A stretch of DNA of 64,000 bases, from the NCBI GenBank assembly GCA_025916135.1, contig CP104793.1:3224001-3288000 (forward strand), in the 5' to 3' direction. Source of the DNA: Rhodobacteraceae bacterium D3-12. GTDB taxonomy: Bacteria; Pseudomonadota; Alphaproteobacteria; Rhodobacterales; Rhodobacteraceae. Of this stretch, positions 27,761 through 37,262 are shown one piece after another (position 1 is the stretch's first letter; each line of letters starts with the position of its first letter). A model generated the notes under the pieces. It did not search any database. It saw only the letters and a program-made list of their open reading frames with translations, and was not told the DNA's origin. Position numbers and translations under genes: made by a program.

Positions 27761-28186
27761 CTAGCGGATTACAAACACCGACTGCTTGGCATGGCGCGCC
27801 ACACGCGCGGCATTCGGCCCGATCAGGTAATCCTGAAGCCCCGGCCGTACCGCGCCGATAAAGATCGCATCGACCTCGTATTTGTCGCCCGCCCGGATGA
27901 TCTGATCATAGATCGACCCGTGGGCGACATGCAGCTTGGCATCAACATCGCGCGGAATGGCCTCTTTGGCCCAAGTCTCAAGCGCGGTTTTGGCCTGTTT
28001 GCTGACCTTGTCGGAATGGTTCGGCCCCAACATGGAGCCAACTATCGACATGCCGCTGTCGGGCACCACATTGACCACATGCAACAGCGCCCCTTCGCTT
28101 CGGGCCATGTTGACCGCCGCCTCAGAGGCACGCGTCGCACCATGGGAATCGGCCACATCGATTGCAAGCAATAGCGTTTTGAACAT
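27761..28186 (-). CDS. Universal stress protein (UspA) associated with a TRAP transporter
   Basis: A 141-residue UspA-fold protein (MFKTLLLAIDVADS opening, VHVVN-like LLHVVNVV strand, and a GPNAARVARHAKQSVFVIR end with the nucleotide-binding GxN-type turn). It starts 11 bases after the fused TRAP permease gene. UspA proteins encoded beside TRAP transporters, such as TeaD, bind ATP and regulate transport; the same role is inferred. Confidence 0.88.
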   Translation of the reverse strand: MFKTLLLAIDVADSHGATRASEAAVNMARSEGALLHVVNVVPDSGMSIVGSMLGPNHSDKVSKQAKTALETWAKEAIPRDVDAKLHVAHGSIYDQIIRAGDKYEVDAIFIGAVRPGLQDYLIGPNAARVARHAKQSVFVIR

Positions 28187-28197
28187 CTCTGATCTCC

Positions 28198-30822
28198 TCA
28201 GAAGGCAGGTTGCGTGGCACGCGGCCGTTGGATCATCACCATACCCATCAGCAACAAAAGCGCCGGGATAAAGAACCACTCCTTGGGCATCCGCTCGTTT
28301 TCGACCTCGGCCTTGACCACCGTCACCGGAGTGTCACCGTAAAAGTCATACTCGGTGCTCAAACCGCCATGGGGCCCGCCGAACGGTTCCTCCATCAACA
28401 GCTTGTCCCCCTCGGCCACAAGCGTCAGCTGCTGCGCGGCCAATGCGGCCTGCGCATCCCCCGGCACCGCCGGCACCAACAGAGTGGTAGGCCGCACCTT
28501 GCCATTGTCGAAATCCGGTCCCTGCACAGTCAGGCGAATGTCCTGACCTTCCTTGGCGCTGTCCATCAACGCCATCGCCGCCGGACCTTCGCCAATCGCG
28601 TATTTATCGCTCACCTGGTCCAGGAAGAAATCGGGCCTGAACAACATGAAGGCGATAAACAGCAGCACCGCGCTTTCCCACTTGCGCGACTTGGCTATGA
28701 AATAGCCCTGCGTTGCGGCGGCAAATAACAGCATCGCGATAAGGGATATGAAGAACACCAGCACCGCCTTGCCAAAGCCGACGTCGATCAACAACAGATC
28801 GGTGTTGAAGATGAACAGGAACGGCAGCAGCGCCGTGCGGATGTCATAGGCAAAGCCCTGCACGCCGGTCTTGATCGGATCCCCCCGCGAGATCGCCGCC
28901 GCCGCATAGGCGGCAAGGCCCACAGGCGGCGTATCATCCGCCAGAATGCCGAAATAGAACACGAACATATGCACCGCGATCAACGGCACGATCAGCCCCG
29001 ATTGCGCGCCAACCGATACAATCACCGGCGCCATCAACGACGATACAACGATGTAATTCGCTGTCGTCGGCAGGCCCATCCCAAGGATCAGCGACAAAAC
29101 CGCGACCAGCAGCAACAGGATAATCAGGTTCCCGCCTGACAGGATCTCGATCACCTGCCCGATCACCTGATGCGCCCCGGTAAGCGAGATCGTTCCAACG
29201 ATGATCCCCGCCGCACCCGTGGCCACGCCGATCCCGATCATATTGCGCGCCCCAAGGATCAAACCGGCTACAAAATCCTGCCACCCGGCCGACCCTTCGC
29301 CGCCCACGTTGCCGCCGCGGAAAAACGCCTTCAGCGGGCGATGCGTCAGCGCGATGATGATCATGAACACAGTGGCCCAGAACGCCGACAACGCCGGCGA
29401 CAAACGCTCAAGGCTCTCGGTGCGCACCATCAGGTTCCACACCAGAATAAAGATCGGCAGCGAGAAATAGGCCCCGCCAATCAGCGTCGGCGTCAGGCGC
29501 GGCGCCGCAGGCACCGGCGCGTTCGGATCGTCCACCTCGATATCCGGGTATTTCGCCGACACCCAGACCAGCACGACATAGATCACCGCCACCAATGCAA
29601 CCGCGCCATAAACGCTCTCGCTCATGAACGGATCAAGCAGCGCCCGCAGCCCGACCATCGCAAAGGTGCAAAGGCCAAGGAAGATGAACCCCGACAGGAA
29701 CAGGATCATAATCATCAGAACGCCGATCTTGCGGCCCTCTTTCTTCAACCCTTCCAGCCCCATCTTCAGGCTCTCAAGGTGAACAATATAAAGCAACGCG
29801 ATGTAGGAAATCACCGCCGGAAGAAAGGCGTGCTTCACCACGTCGATATAAGGGATGTTGACATATTCAACCATCAGGAAGGCCGCAGCCCCCATGACCG
29901 GCGGCGTCAATTGCCCGTTGGTGGAACTCGCCACCTCGACGGCACCCGCCTTTTCCGCCGGAAAGCCGATCCGCTTCATCAGCGGAATGGTGAACGTGCC
30001 GGTCGTAACCGTGTTGGCGATGGACGAGCCGGAAATCATCCCGGTCATCATCGACGACAGGACCGACGCTTTGGCCGGCCCGCCGCGCAACGCTCCGAGC
30101 AACGCAATAGCGACCTTGATAAACCAGTTGCCCCCGCCCGCGCGGTCAAGCAACGCCCCGAACAGAACGAACAGGAAGATCATCGTCGTCGACACGCCAA
30201 GCGCGACACCAAACACGCCTTCGGTCTGCATCCAGTAATGGCCCAGCGCCTTGGAAAGCGATGCACCGCCATAATTGGTAATGTTGCGCGCCCATTCCGA
30301 ATAGCCACCGAAAAAGGCAAACAGCACGAAACAGCTCGCAATGATCACCAGCGGCAATCCAAGCGAGCGGTAAACCGCGACCAGCAGAACCAGCATCCCG
30401 ATCGCCGACATGGTCACATCCGTCGTGTTCCAAAGGCCGGGGCGGTCCGCGATCTCAAAGCGGAATACAACAAGGTAAAGACAAGAGCTGACCCCAAGGA
30501 TCAACAGCACCCAGTCATAAGCCGGAATGCGATCTCTCGGAGAGGTCTTGAACAAGGGAAACGCCAGCGTCGCCAGCATGATCGCAAAGGCAAGGTGAAC
30601 ATAGCGCGACTGGGCAACGATATTGGCAAACATCGAAACGCCGGTCGACTGGGCCAGAATACCCGGCACCTTTGACGCGATATAAAGCTGGAACAGTGAC
30701 CAGATGATGCAAGTCCAGATTATCAATCCGCCTTGCCAGTTGCTCGGGTTGCGCGCGCCGGTATCGGCCTCGGCCACCATGTCGTCTGCGCTGCGCTCGG
30801 GCTGCTGCGTTTGGTCTGTCAT
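28198..30822 (-). CDS. TRAP transporter permease, fused 4TM-12TM (TAXI type)
   Basis: An 874-residue membrane protein that combines the small DctQ-like and large DctM-like TRAP subunits, as in TAXI systems. The DctM core is clear (GMISGSSIANTVTTGTFTIPLM, GLPTTANYIVVSSLMAPV, DDTPPVGLAAYAAAAISRGDPIKTG). A soluble insertion and further helices occupy the C-terminal quarter. Its gene lies downstream of the TAXI binding-protein gene across a 111-bp gap with a hairpin. The substrate is unknown. Confidence 0.94.
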   Translation of the reverse strand: MTDQTQQPERSADDMVAEADTGARNPSNWQGGLIIWTCIIWSLFQLYIASKVPGILAQSTGVSMFANIVAQSRYVHLAFAIMLATLAFPLFKTSPRDRIPAYDWVLLILGVSSCLYLVVFRFEIADRPGLWNTTDVTMSAIGMLVLLVAVYRSLGLPLVIIASCFVLFAFFGGYSEWARNITNYGGASLSKALGHYWMQTEGVFGVALGVSTTMIFLFVLFGALLDRAGGGNWFIKVAIALLGALRGGPAKASVLSSMMTGMISGSSIANTVTTGTFTIPLMKRIGFPAEKAGAVEVASSTNGQLTPPVMGAAAFLMVEYVNIPYIDVVKHAFLPAVISYIALLYIVHLESLKMGLEGLKKEGRKIGVLMIMILFLSGFIFLGLCTFAMVGLRALLDPFMSESVYGAVALVAVIYVVLVWVSAKYPDIEVDDPNAPVPAAPRLTPTLIGGAYFSLPIFILVWNLMVRTESLERLSPALSAFWATVFMIIIALTHRPLKAFFRGGNVGGEGSAGWQDFVAGLILGARNMIGIGVATGAAGIIVGTISLTGAHQVIGQVIEILSGGNLIILLLLVAVLSLILGMGLPTTANYIVVSSLMAPVIVSVGAQSGLIVPLIAVHMFVFYFGILADDTPPVGLAAYAAAAISRGDPIKTGVQGFAYDIRTALLPFLFIFNTDLLLIDVGFGKAVLVFFISLIAMLLFAAATQGYFIAKSRKWESAVLLFIAFMLFRPDFFLDQVSDKYAIGEGPAAMALMDSAKEGQDIRLTVQGPDFDNGKVRPTTLLVPAVPGDAQAALAAQQLTLVAEGDKLLMEEPFGGPHGGLSTEYDFYGDTPVTVVKAEVENERMPKEWFFIPALLLLMGMVMIQRPRATQPAF

Positions 30823-30858
30823 ATTGTCCCCCTGATCACGGATTTTTCCCGTGTGGTG

Positions 30859-30883
30859 CTGCGCCCGTTCGTGGGGCGCAGCG
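30859..30883 (-). terminator. Intercistronic hairpin between TAXI binding protein and TRAP permease
   Basis: A perfect 9-bp stem (30859-30867 with 30875-30883) and 7-base loop lie 50 bases after the binding-protein stop. No T-run follows. It probably reduces permease expression relative to the binding protein rather than fully ending transcription. Confidence 0.5.
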
Positions 30884-30933
30884 CCGGTCTTTTAGACGTC
30901 AGGCGCTTGTAGCACAGGCCCGACAGGGCGCGA

Positions 30934-31893
30934 TCACTTGATCAGACCCAGTTCTTTATAGGCCTTCTCGGCACCCGGATGCAGCGGCGCGCTCAAACCC
31001 GCCGACACCATCTGGTTCGGGTCAAGATTGGCAAACGCAGGGTGCAGCTGACGGAAATCTTCGATGTTTTCCATCACGGCTTTGGCCACCACATAGACGA
31101 CCTCATCCGACACATCGACCGAGCTGACAAAGGTCGCGCCAACACCAAAGGTGGTGGTGTCCTGATCGTTGCCCGCATACATGCCGCCCGGAATGGTCGC
31201 GACGCGATAGTACGGGTTGTCCGCCACCAGCTTGTCAATCGCTTCACCGGTCACGCTGATCAGTTTCACGTCACATGTGGTGGTCGCTTCCTTGATCGCG
31301 GCAGCCGGGTGACCGATGGTATAGATCATCGCGTCAATGTTGCCGTCACAGATCTGCTTGGCCATTTCCGACCCTTTGTATTCGGTCGCAAGGCCAAGAT
31401 CGTCCATGGTGATGCCAAAGGCGTTCATCACGACTTCCATCGTCGCGCGTTGACCGGAACCGGGGTTGCCGACGTTGACACGCTTGCCTTTCAGCTCTTC
31501 AAACTTGGTGATTCCGCTGTCACCGCGCACCAAAAGGGTGAACGGCTCGGCATGTACCGAAAACACGGCGCGAATGCCGGGAAAGGCTGCATCGCCTTCA
31601 AACTTCGAGGTGCCGTTATAGGCATGGTGCTGCCAATCGGATTGCGCCACGCCGAACTCAAGCTCTTTGGCCTTGATCGTGTTGATGTTGTAGACCGAGC
31701 CGCCGGTCGATTCGACCGCACAGCGGATGCCATGCTCTTTGCGCGACTTGTTCACCAGACGGCAGATCGCGCCGCCTGTGGGGTAATACACGCCGGTCAC
31801 GCCGCCGGTGCCAATAGAGATAAACTCCTGCGCCGAGGCCGCTCCTGCGGAAATTCCGAATGCGGCGACAAGGCCGAATGCGAGGTTTTTCAT
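30934..31893 (-). CDS. TAXI family TRAP solute-binding protein
   Basis: A 319-residue periplasmic protein with a Sec signal (MKNLAFGLVAAFGISAGAASA) and the TAXI opening ISIGTGGVTGVYYPTGGAICRLVN. Other family patches are ESTGGSVYNINTIKAKELEFGVAQSD and VNVGNPGSGQRAT. It captures an unidentified carboxylate or amino acid for the fused permease. I chose the ATG at 31893. Its promoter region is shared with a divergent aminotransferase. Confidence 0.93.
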   Translation of the reverse strand: MKNLAFGLVAAFGISAGAASAQEFISIGTGGVTGVYYPTGGAICRLVNKSRKEHGIRCAVESTGGSVYNINTIKAKELEFGVAQSDWQHHAYNGTSKFEGDAAFPGIRAVFSVHAEPFTLLVRGDSGITKFEELKGKRVNVGNPGSGQRATMEVVMNAFGITMDDLGLATEYKGSEMAKQICDGNIDAMIYTIGHPAAAIKEATTTCDVKLISVTGEAIDKLVADNPYYRVATIPGGMYAGNDQDTTTFGVGATFVSSVDVSDEVVYVVAKAVMENIEDFRQLHPAFANLDPNQMVSAGLSAPLHPGAEKAYKELGLIK

Positions 31894-32019
31894 TGATCTT
31901 TCTCCCTGATAGATCATTCTCAACTAAATCAGAAAGACACAGCCCTTCTATGGGGACGTATCTTCTCATGGTTGCAAGTTAACGGTCTTTCCACTGTGAC
32001 AATCAAGGCCTGAAATCAA

Positions 32020-33342
32020 ATGAATCACGTATTTCCCCGGCACTCGAAATCGCAACCCCTTGTTATTGCAGGGGGAAACGGTGTTTATCTTTTTGACCGG
32101 TCGGGAAAATCCTATCTCGACGGGTCGGGCGGCGCGGCGGTCTCCTGTCTTGGCCATGGCGACGCGCATGTGACTCAGGCGATCAAGGACCAACTCGACA
32201 AAATCGCCTTCGCCCATACCGGATTCTTCACCTCCGCCCCGGCCGAATCCCTCGCCGACAAGCTGATCTCGCTCGCGCCCGGCAGCCTTGACCGCGTTTA
32301 TTTCGTCTCCGGCGGATCCGAGGCGATGGAAGCGGCCCTCAAACTTGCGCGGCAATATTTCATCGAAAAGGGCGCGCCCGAACGTCAGCACATCATCGCC
32401 CGCCGTCAGAGCTATCACGGCAACACGCTCGGCGCTCTGGCCACCGGCGGCAATGCTTGGCGCCGTGCGCCCTTCTCGCCATTGCTGATCGACGTTGCCC
32501 ATGTCGCGCCCTGCTATGCCTATCGCGGCCAAGGCCCGGACGAAAGCGAAGCTCAATACCTCGACCGCCTCATCGACGAGATCGAGACCGAGATCACCCG
32601 CCTTGGCCCCGAAACGGTGATGGGCTTTGTCGCGGAACCCGTTGTCGGCGCAACCTTGGGCGCGGTGCCGCCGGTTGCGGGCTATTTCAAACGGGCGCGC
32701 GAGCTTTGTGACCGGCACGGTATCCTGCTCATCCTTGATGAGGTCATGTGCGGCATGGGCCGCACCGGCACGCTGTTTGCCTGCGAGCAAGACGGCATCG
32801 CCCCCGACATCTGTGCCGTGGCCAAGGGGCTGGGCGCGGGCTATCAGCCGATCGGCGCGATGCTCTGCACCGCTGCGATCTATGACACCATCGCCAACGG
32901 CTCGGGCTTTTTCCAGCACGGGCATACCTATGTGGGCCACCCCACCGCCTGCGCCGGTGCCTTGGCGGTGCTCGAGCGGCTCATCGACTACAAAGTGCTT
33001 GGCCGCGTCACCCCCGCCGGCAATGCCTTGCACAGCGCCCTGACCGAGCGTTTCGCCGATCATCCCAATGTCGGCGACATCCGCGGGCGCGGCTTGTTTC
33101 AAGGGCTTGAGCTGGTTTCGGACCGGGATAGCAAAACCCCGTTTGATCCCAACCGCCAACTCGCGGCCACGATCAAACGCGCGGCGTTTGAGGCCGGGCT
33201 GATCTGTTATCCGATGGGCGGCACCGTCGATGGCAAAAGCGGCGATCACGTTCTGCTCGCTCCGCCCTTCATCATCACCCAAGACCAGATCGGCGAACTG
33301 GTCGACAAGCTCGCCACCGCGATCGAAGTGGCTTTGGGCTGA
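32020..33342 (+). CDS. Class III PLP-dependent aminotransferase
   Basis: A 440-residue fold-type I aminotransferase. It has FVSGGSEAMEAALKLARQY, YHGNTLGAL, the PLP-pocket Asp in LILDEVMCGMGRTG, and the Schiff-base Lys in VAKGLGAGYQPIGAM. Class III members use omega-amino acids, taurine-like amines or similar donors; the substrate here is not determined. It is divergent from the TAXI TRAP operon, so it may metabolise the imported solute. No clear ribosome site precedes the start. Confidence 0.9.
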   Translation: MNHVFPRHSKSQPLVIAGGNGVYLFDRSGKSYLDGSGGAAVSCLGHGDAHVTQAIKDQLDKIAFAHTGFFTSAPAESLADKLISLAPGSLDRVYFVSGGSEAMEAALKLARQYFIEKGAPERQHIIARRQSYHGNTLGALATGGNAWRRAPFSPLLIDVAHVAPCYAYRGQGPDESEAQYLDRLIDEIETEITRLGPETVMGFVAEPVVGATLGAVPPVAGYFKRARELCDRHGILLILDEVMCGMGRTGTLFACEQDGIAPDICAVAKGLGAGYQPIGAMLCTAAIYDTIANGSGFFQHGHTYVGHPTACAGALAVLERLIDYKVLGRVTPAGNALHSALTERFADHPNVGDIRGRGLFQGLELVSDRDSKTPFDPNRQLAATIKRAAFEAGLICYPMGGTVDGKSGDHVLLAPPFIITQDQIGELVDKLATAIEVALG

Positions 33343-33345
33343 CCC

Positions 33346-34010
33346 CTATCGCGCGTGTCCTGAATGCGCGCGAAACCCTGCTTCGGAAAACGCCAATAGC
33401 GCCGCAACCGGATCAACGGCCCCCAGCCCCGGCGCAAGCCCCTCCATCCGCCAAGCCGAGGTAAAGATCGACAGCATCGACGACACCATAAACACCAGCC
33501 GCGTGCTCAACTCCGCCCGCGACGCGTCGGGCAAAGCCTCGGCCAGCGCGTCTAGGAAAATCTGCGCCGTGGGGTCAAAATACCGCTCGGCAATCCCGCG
33601 CCAACGCGGATCGGCCGATACATGCGCGATCAACCGGCCATAGGCCAGCCACGCCGCGCCTTCACGAGCCACCCTGTCGCTCAACGGCTCAACAAAGGCC
33701 GCCAGAATATCACGCAACTCGACCCGCCCCTGCGCCTTGGCCGCCGCCAGCGCATCCTGCCGCGCCTTGGCCAACACCTCCGCCCGCCGCGCCACCACCG
33801 CCTCGAACAACGCCTCCTTGCTGCCGCCGTGATGGCTCACCAATGCGCCCTGTACCCCGGCCACCCGCGCGATGTCGCGGATCGACGCCCCGTCAAAGCC
33901 ACGCTCGGAAAACAACTGCTCAGCAGCATCAAAATCCGCGCCCGCGTCGCCAAAGAGCGTTGGCTCGGCGCGCGTTGTCGTTGTTTTTTATGCATAATTT
34001 CTGGCACCAT
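33346..34010 (-). CDS. TetR family regulator with apparent frameshift
   Basis: The longest uninterrupted frame begins only at LFSERGFDGASIRDIARVAG, which lacks the usual first helix. Just upstream, another frame reads SLATRARIL and then runs off. Adding one G/C at 33930 gives TRARILDAAEQLFSERGFDG, a canonical TetR N-terminus, and a protein of about 221 residues. The start is uncertain (ATG at 34010, 34025 or 33995). It is divergent from the FMO operon and probably represses it. The frameshift is likely a base-calling loss. Confidence 0.82.
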
Positions 34011-34090
34011 AAATTTATCTTGCACTATTTTTAACAGTCGTTCAATTTAAAACTGCGTCACTCTGGCGCACTCTGGGAGGGGACAACGCC

Positions 34091-35437
34091 ATGACGGCAC
34101 GAGAGAGCGCAGCGCAACCTGCGCCCGACGACACCACATTCGCGCTGATCGGCGCGGGGCCGATGGGCCTCGCCATGGCCAAGGTGCTCAAGGAACAGGG
34201 CATCCCGTTTCAGGGGTTTGAGCTCAACTCAGATGTCGGCGGCCTCTGGGACATCGACGCGCCGCGCTCGGCCATGTATGACACGGCGCATCTGATCTCA
34301 TCCAAAACGATGACGGAATTCACCGATTTTCCGATGCGCGACGAGGTGGCCGAATACCCCTCGCACCACGAAATGCGCCGCTATTTCCGTGATTTCGCCG
34401 CCCATTACGGCCTCTATGACCACTACCACTTCAATGCCGAAGTGCTGTCCTGCACGCCCCTCGGGGGCTCCGGTGACGGCTGGACCGTGACATGGCGCGA
34501 CGGCGACGGGCGCGAGCATAGCGCCACTTACGCGGGCGTGCTGATCGCCAATGGCACCCTGTCCGAGCCCAACATCCCCAGCTTCAAGGGCGACTTCACG
34601 GGCGAGATGATCCACTCCGCCCAATACCGCTCCCCGCGACAGTTCGCGGACAAACGCGTGTTGATCGTCGGGGCGGGCAACTCCGGCTGTGACATCGCGG
34701 TGGATGCGATCCATCACGGCAAAAGCTGCGATATTTCAATGCGGCGCGGCTATTATTTTGTGCCGAAATACGTCTTTGGCAAACCCGCCGACACGATGGG
34801 CGGCGCGATCAAACTGCCCATGTGGCTCAAACGACGGGTTGATGGCGCGATCTTGAAATGGTTCGTCGGCGATCCCCAGAAATACGGCTTCCCCAAGCCG
34901 GATTACGCGCTCTACGAAAGCCACCCGATCGTCAATTCGCTGATCCTGTTTCACGCCGGGCACGGCGACCTCTCTGTGCGGCCAGACATTGACCGGATCG
35001 ACGGGAAAACCGTGCATTTCACCGATGGCACCACGGGTGAATACGACATGATCCTCACCGCCACGGGCTATCTGTTGCACTACCCCTTCATCGACAAGGA
35101 CCTGCTCAACTGGCAAGGCGCCGCGCCGCATCTCTATCTCAACGCCCTCCACCCCGAGCGTGACGACCTCTTCGTGCTGGGCATGGTCGAAGCCTCCGGC
35201 CTCGGTTGGCAGGGCCGCCATGAACAGGCCGAGATGGTCGCGCATTACATAAAAGGCATCGCCAACGGGACAGCCGAGGCGCTGAACCTGCGCGCCGAAA
35301 AGGGGCGCGGCTATGATCGCGCCACCGGAGGTATGCAGTATCTCGACCTGCCGCGCATGGCCTACTACGTTGACAAGGCCACCTATCGCAAATCGGTCAA
35401 CGGGTGGATCAAGGCCTTGTCAGGGGGGGCATCATGA
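34091..35437 (+). CDS. Flavin-containing monooxygenase family protein
   Basis: A 448-residue flavoprotein with FAD-binding GAGPMGL near residue 18, an NADPH-binding GAGNSGCDIAVDA near 195, and the FMO fingerprint FTGEMIHSAQYRS between them. These enzymes oxygenate soft nucleophiles or carry out Baeyer-Villiger reactions. The size is like bacterial trimethylamine monooxygenase, but no TMA genes are nearby. It is the first gene of a four-gene operon; GGGAGGGG precedes the start, and two CACTCTGG direct repeats lie just upstream (34059-34076). Confidence 0.9.
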   Translation: MTARESAAQPAPDDTTFALIGAGPMGLAMAKVLKEQGIPFQGFELNSDVGGLWDIDAPRSAMYDTAHLISSKTMTEFTDFPMRDEVAEYPSHHEMRRYFRDFAAHYGLYDHYHFNAEVLSCTPLGGSGDGWTVTWRDGDGREHSATYAGVLIANGTLSEPNIPSFKGDFTGEMIHSAQYRSPRQFADKRVLIVGAGNSGCDIAVDAIHHGKSCDISMRRGYYFVPKYVFGKPADTMGGAIKLPMWLKRRVDGAILKWFVGDPQKYGFPKPDYALYESHPIVNSLILFHAGHGDLSVRPDIDRIDGKTVHFTDGTTGEYDMILTATGYLLHYPFIDKDLLNWQGAAPHLYLNALHPERDDLFVLGMVEASGLGWQGRHEQAEMVAHYIKGIANGTAEALNLRAEKGRGYDRATGGMQYLDLPRMAYYVDKATYRKSVNGWIKALSGGAS

Positions 35438-36339
35438 ACGAGCTCGACAATGTGGTGATCAATTTCAACAGCACCGGCCTGATTGCGGTGAACGCGATCC
35501 TCGCCATCGTGATGTTCTCTATCGCGCTTGACCTCGGCCCGCGTGATTTTGCCCGGCTCATGCGCGCCCCGCGCCCGATCCTCGCCGGGATGACCTCGCA
35601 ATTCATTGCCCTGCCGGCGGTCACAACCCTGCTTGTCCTGCTTGTCCAGCCACAGGCCTCTATCGCGCTCGGGCTGATCCTTGTGGCGTCTTGCCCGGGT
35701 GGCAATATCTCGAACTTCATCACCCATCGCGCTGGCGGCAACGCGGCGCTTTCGGTGTCGATGACGGCGCTGGCCACGGTCGCAGCGATCCTGCTTACCC
35801 CGCTCAACATCGCGTTCTGGGGGCGGCTCTATGGCCCCTCGCGCGAGATTCTGAACACGGTTGAGGTCGACCCCGTGCAGATCGCCATCACCGTCTCGCT
35901 GATGCTGATCCTGCCACTCGCCCTTGGCATGCTCCTCAACAGCCGCCGCCCGGCGCTGGCCAACCGCCTGCGCCGCCCGATGCAGAACCTCTCGATGTTG
36001 ATCTTCTTCGCCTTCATCCTCTTGGCTCTGGCGGCGAACTGGAAGCTCTTTTTAGGCTTCGCACCCTATGTCGGCGCTTTGGTCTTGCTGCACAATGCGC
36101 TGGCGCTTGGCACCGGCTATACCATCGCCACGCTGGCGCGGGTCTCGCCCTATGATCGCCGCTCGATCACCATCGAAACCGGCATTCAAAATTCCGGCCT
36201 CGGCCTTGTGCTGATCTTTGCCTTCTTCAACGGGCTTGGCGGCATGGCTGTGGTGGCCGGGATCTGGGGCATCTGGCACGCGGTCTCTGGCATCGCTCTG
36301 GCCAGCGTCATGGCCCGGACCGAGGCGGCGCGCGCATGA
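35434..36339 (+). CDS. Bile acid:sodium symporter (BASS) family transporter
   Basis: A 301-residue membrane protein with about ten helices and the BASS signatures ASCPGGNISNFIT and IETGIQNSGLGLVL. Family members move bile acids, pyruvate, pantothenate or other organic anions with sodium. It overlaps the FMO gene by four bases (ATGA) and the next gene in the same way. A role importing the operon's substrate or exporting its product is inferred. Confidence 0.9.
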   Translation: MNELDNVVINFNSTGLIAVNAILAIVMFSIALDLGPRDFARLMRAPRPILAGMTSQFIALPAVTTLLVLLVQPQASIALGLILVASCPGGNISNFITHRAGGNAALSVSMTALATVAAILLTPLNIAFWGRLYGPSREILNTVEVDPVQIAITVSLMLILPLALGMLLNSRRPALANRLRRPMQNLSMLIFFAFILLALAANWKLFLGFAPYVGALVLLHNALALGTGYTIATLARVSPYDRRSITIETGIQNSGLGLVLIFAFFNGLGGMAVVAGIWGIWHAVSGIALASVMARTEAARA

Positions 36340-37262
36340 AGGTGCTGGTCACAGGCGCTTCCGGCGCGGTCGGCTCGGCCCTGCTGGAAGAACTCGCCGA
36401 CACCGGGTTTTCGGTGATCGCCACCGATGTCACCGCCCCCGCAACGCTCCCCGCCAATGCAAGGTTCGAGCGGCTCGACGTGCGCGGCGATGATCCCGAT
36501 CGCGTTATTGCCGAGACGCGCCCCGACGTGGTGATCCACCTCGCCTCGATTGTCACCCCCTCAACCCGGGACTTCGCCTATTCGGTCGATGTCACAGGCT
36601 CGCGCAATGTGATCGCGGCCTGCCGGGCGCATGGGGTGAAACGGCTGATCGTGACCTCCTCGGGCGCGGCCTATGGCTATCACGCCGACAACCCCGTGCC
36701 GCTGACCGAAGCCGATCCGCTGCGCGGCAACGCCGAATTCCCCTATTCCGATCACAAGCGTCAGGTCGAAGACCTGCTCGCCGCCGCCCGCCGCGACGCG
36801 CCCGAACTGGAACAGGTGGTGCTGCGTGTCGGCACGGTGCTGGGCGTTGGACTTGAAAACCAGATCACGGCGCTGTTTCACCGCCCCCGCCTGCTTGCCC
36901 TGCGGGGCAGCGATAGCCCCTTCGTGTTCATCTGGACGCGTGATCTCGCCCGTATCCTGAAACGGGCCATCGCCGATGGTCCGCCGGGGATCTATAACGT
37001 CGCCGGTGACGGTGCGCTCGCCATGACCCAATTGGCACAGGCGCTGCACAAACCGCTGCTGCGCCTGCCCCCGTGGCTGGTCAAACTGGCGCTTGCCATC
37101 ACCCACCCGCTGCGCCTGTCGCCCTATGGCCCAGAGCAAGTGCGCTTCCTGCAATACCGTCCGGTGCTCGACAACAGCGCGCTGAAATCGCAATTCGGCT
37201 ACAACCCCGAACTCAGCAGCGCCGAGGTCTTCTCGCTCTGGAAAAAGGCCGCCGGATTATGA
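36336..37262 (+). CDS. NAD-dependent epimerase/dehydratase (extended SDR)
   Basis: A 308-residue extended SDR with GASGAVG near residue 7, TSSGAAYGYH, and YSDHK (YxxxK). The relatives include sugar epimerases and 3-beta-hydroxysteroid-type dehydrogenases. Coupling to BASS and SDR genes, with no sugar genes nearby, slightly favours oxidation of a hydroxylated hydrophobic compound. ATGA overlaps join it to both neighbours. Confidence 0.88.
   Translation: MKVLVTGASGAVGSALLEELADTGFSVIATDVTAPATLPANARFERLDVRGDDPDRVIAETRPDVVIHLASIVTPSTRDFAYSVDVTGSRNVIAACRAHGVKRLIVTSSGAAYGYHADNPVPLTEADPLRGNAEFPYSDHKRQVEDLLAAARRDAPELEQVVLRVGTVLGVGLENQITALFHRPRLLALRGSDSPFVFIWTRDLARILKRAIADGPPGIYNVAGDGALAMTQLAQALHKPLLRLPPWLVKLALAITHPLRLSPYGPEQVRFLQYRPVLDNSALKSQFGYNPELSSAEVFSLWKKAAGL

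Noticed and set aside
35434-36339. BASS transporter as arsenite exporter Acr3
   Set aside because: It is in the same superfamily, but the IETGIQNSGL and CPGGNISN motifs are BASS-like, and the ars operon is 33 kb away.
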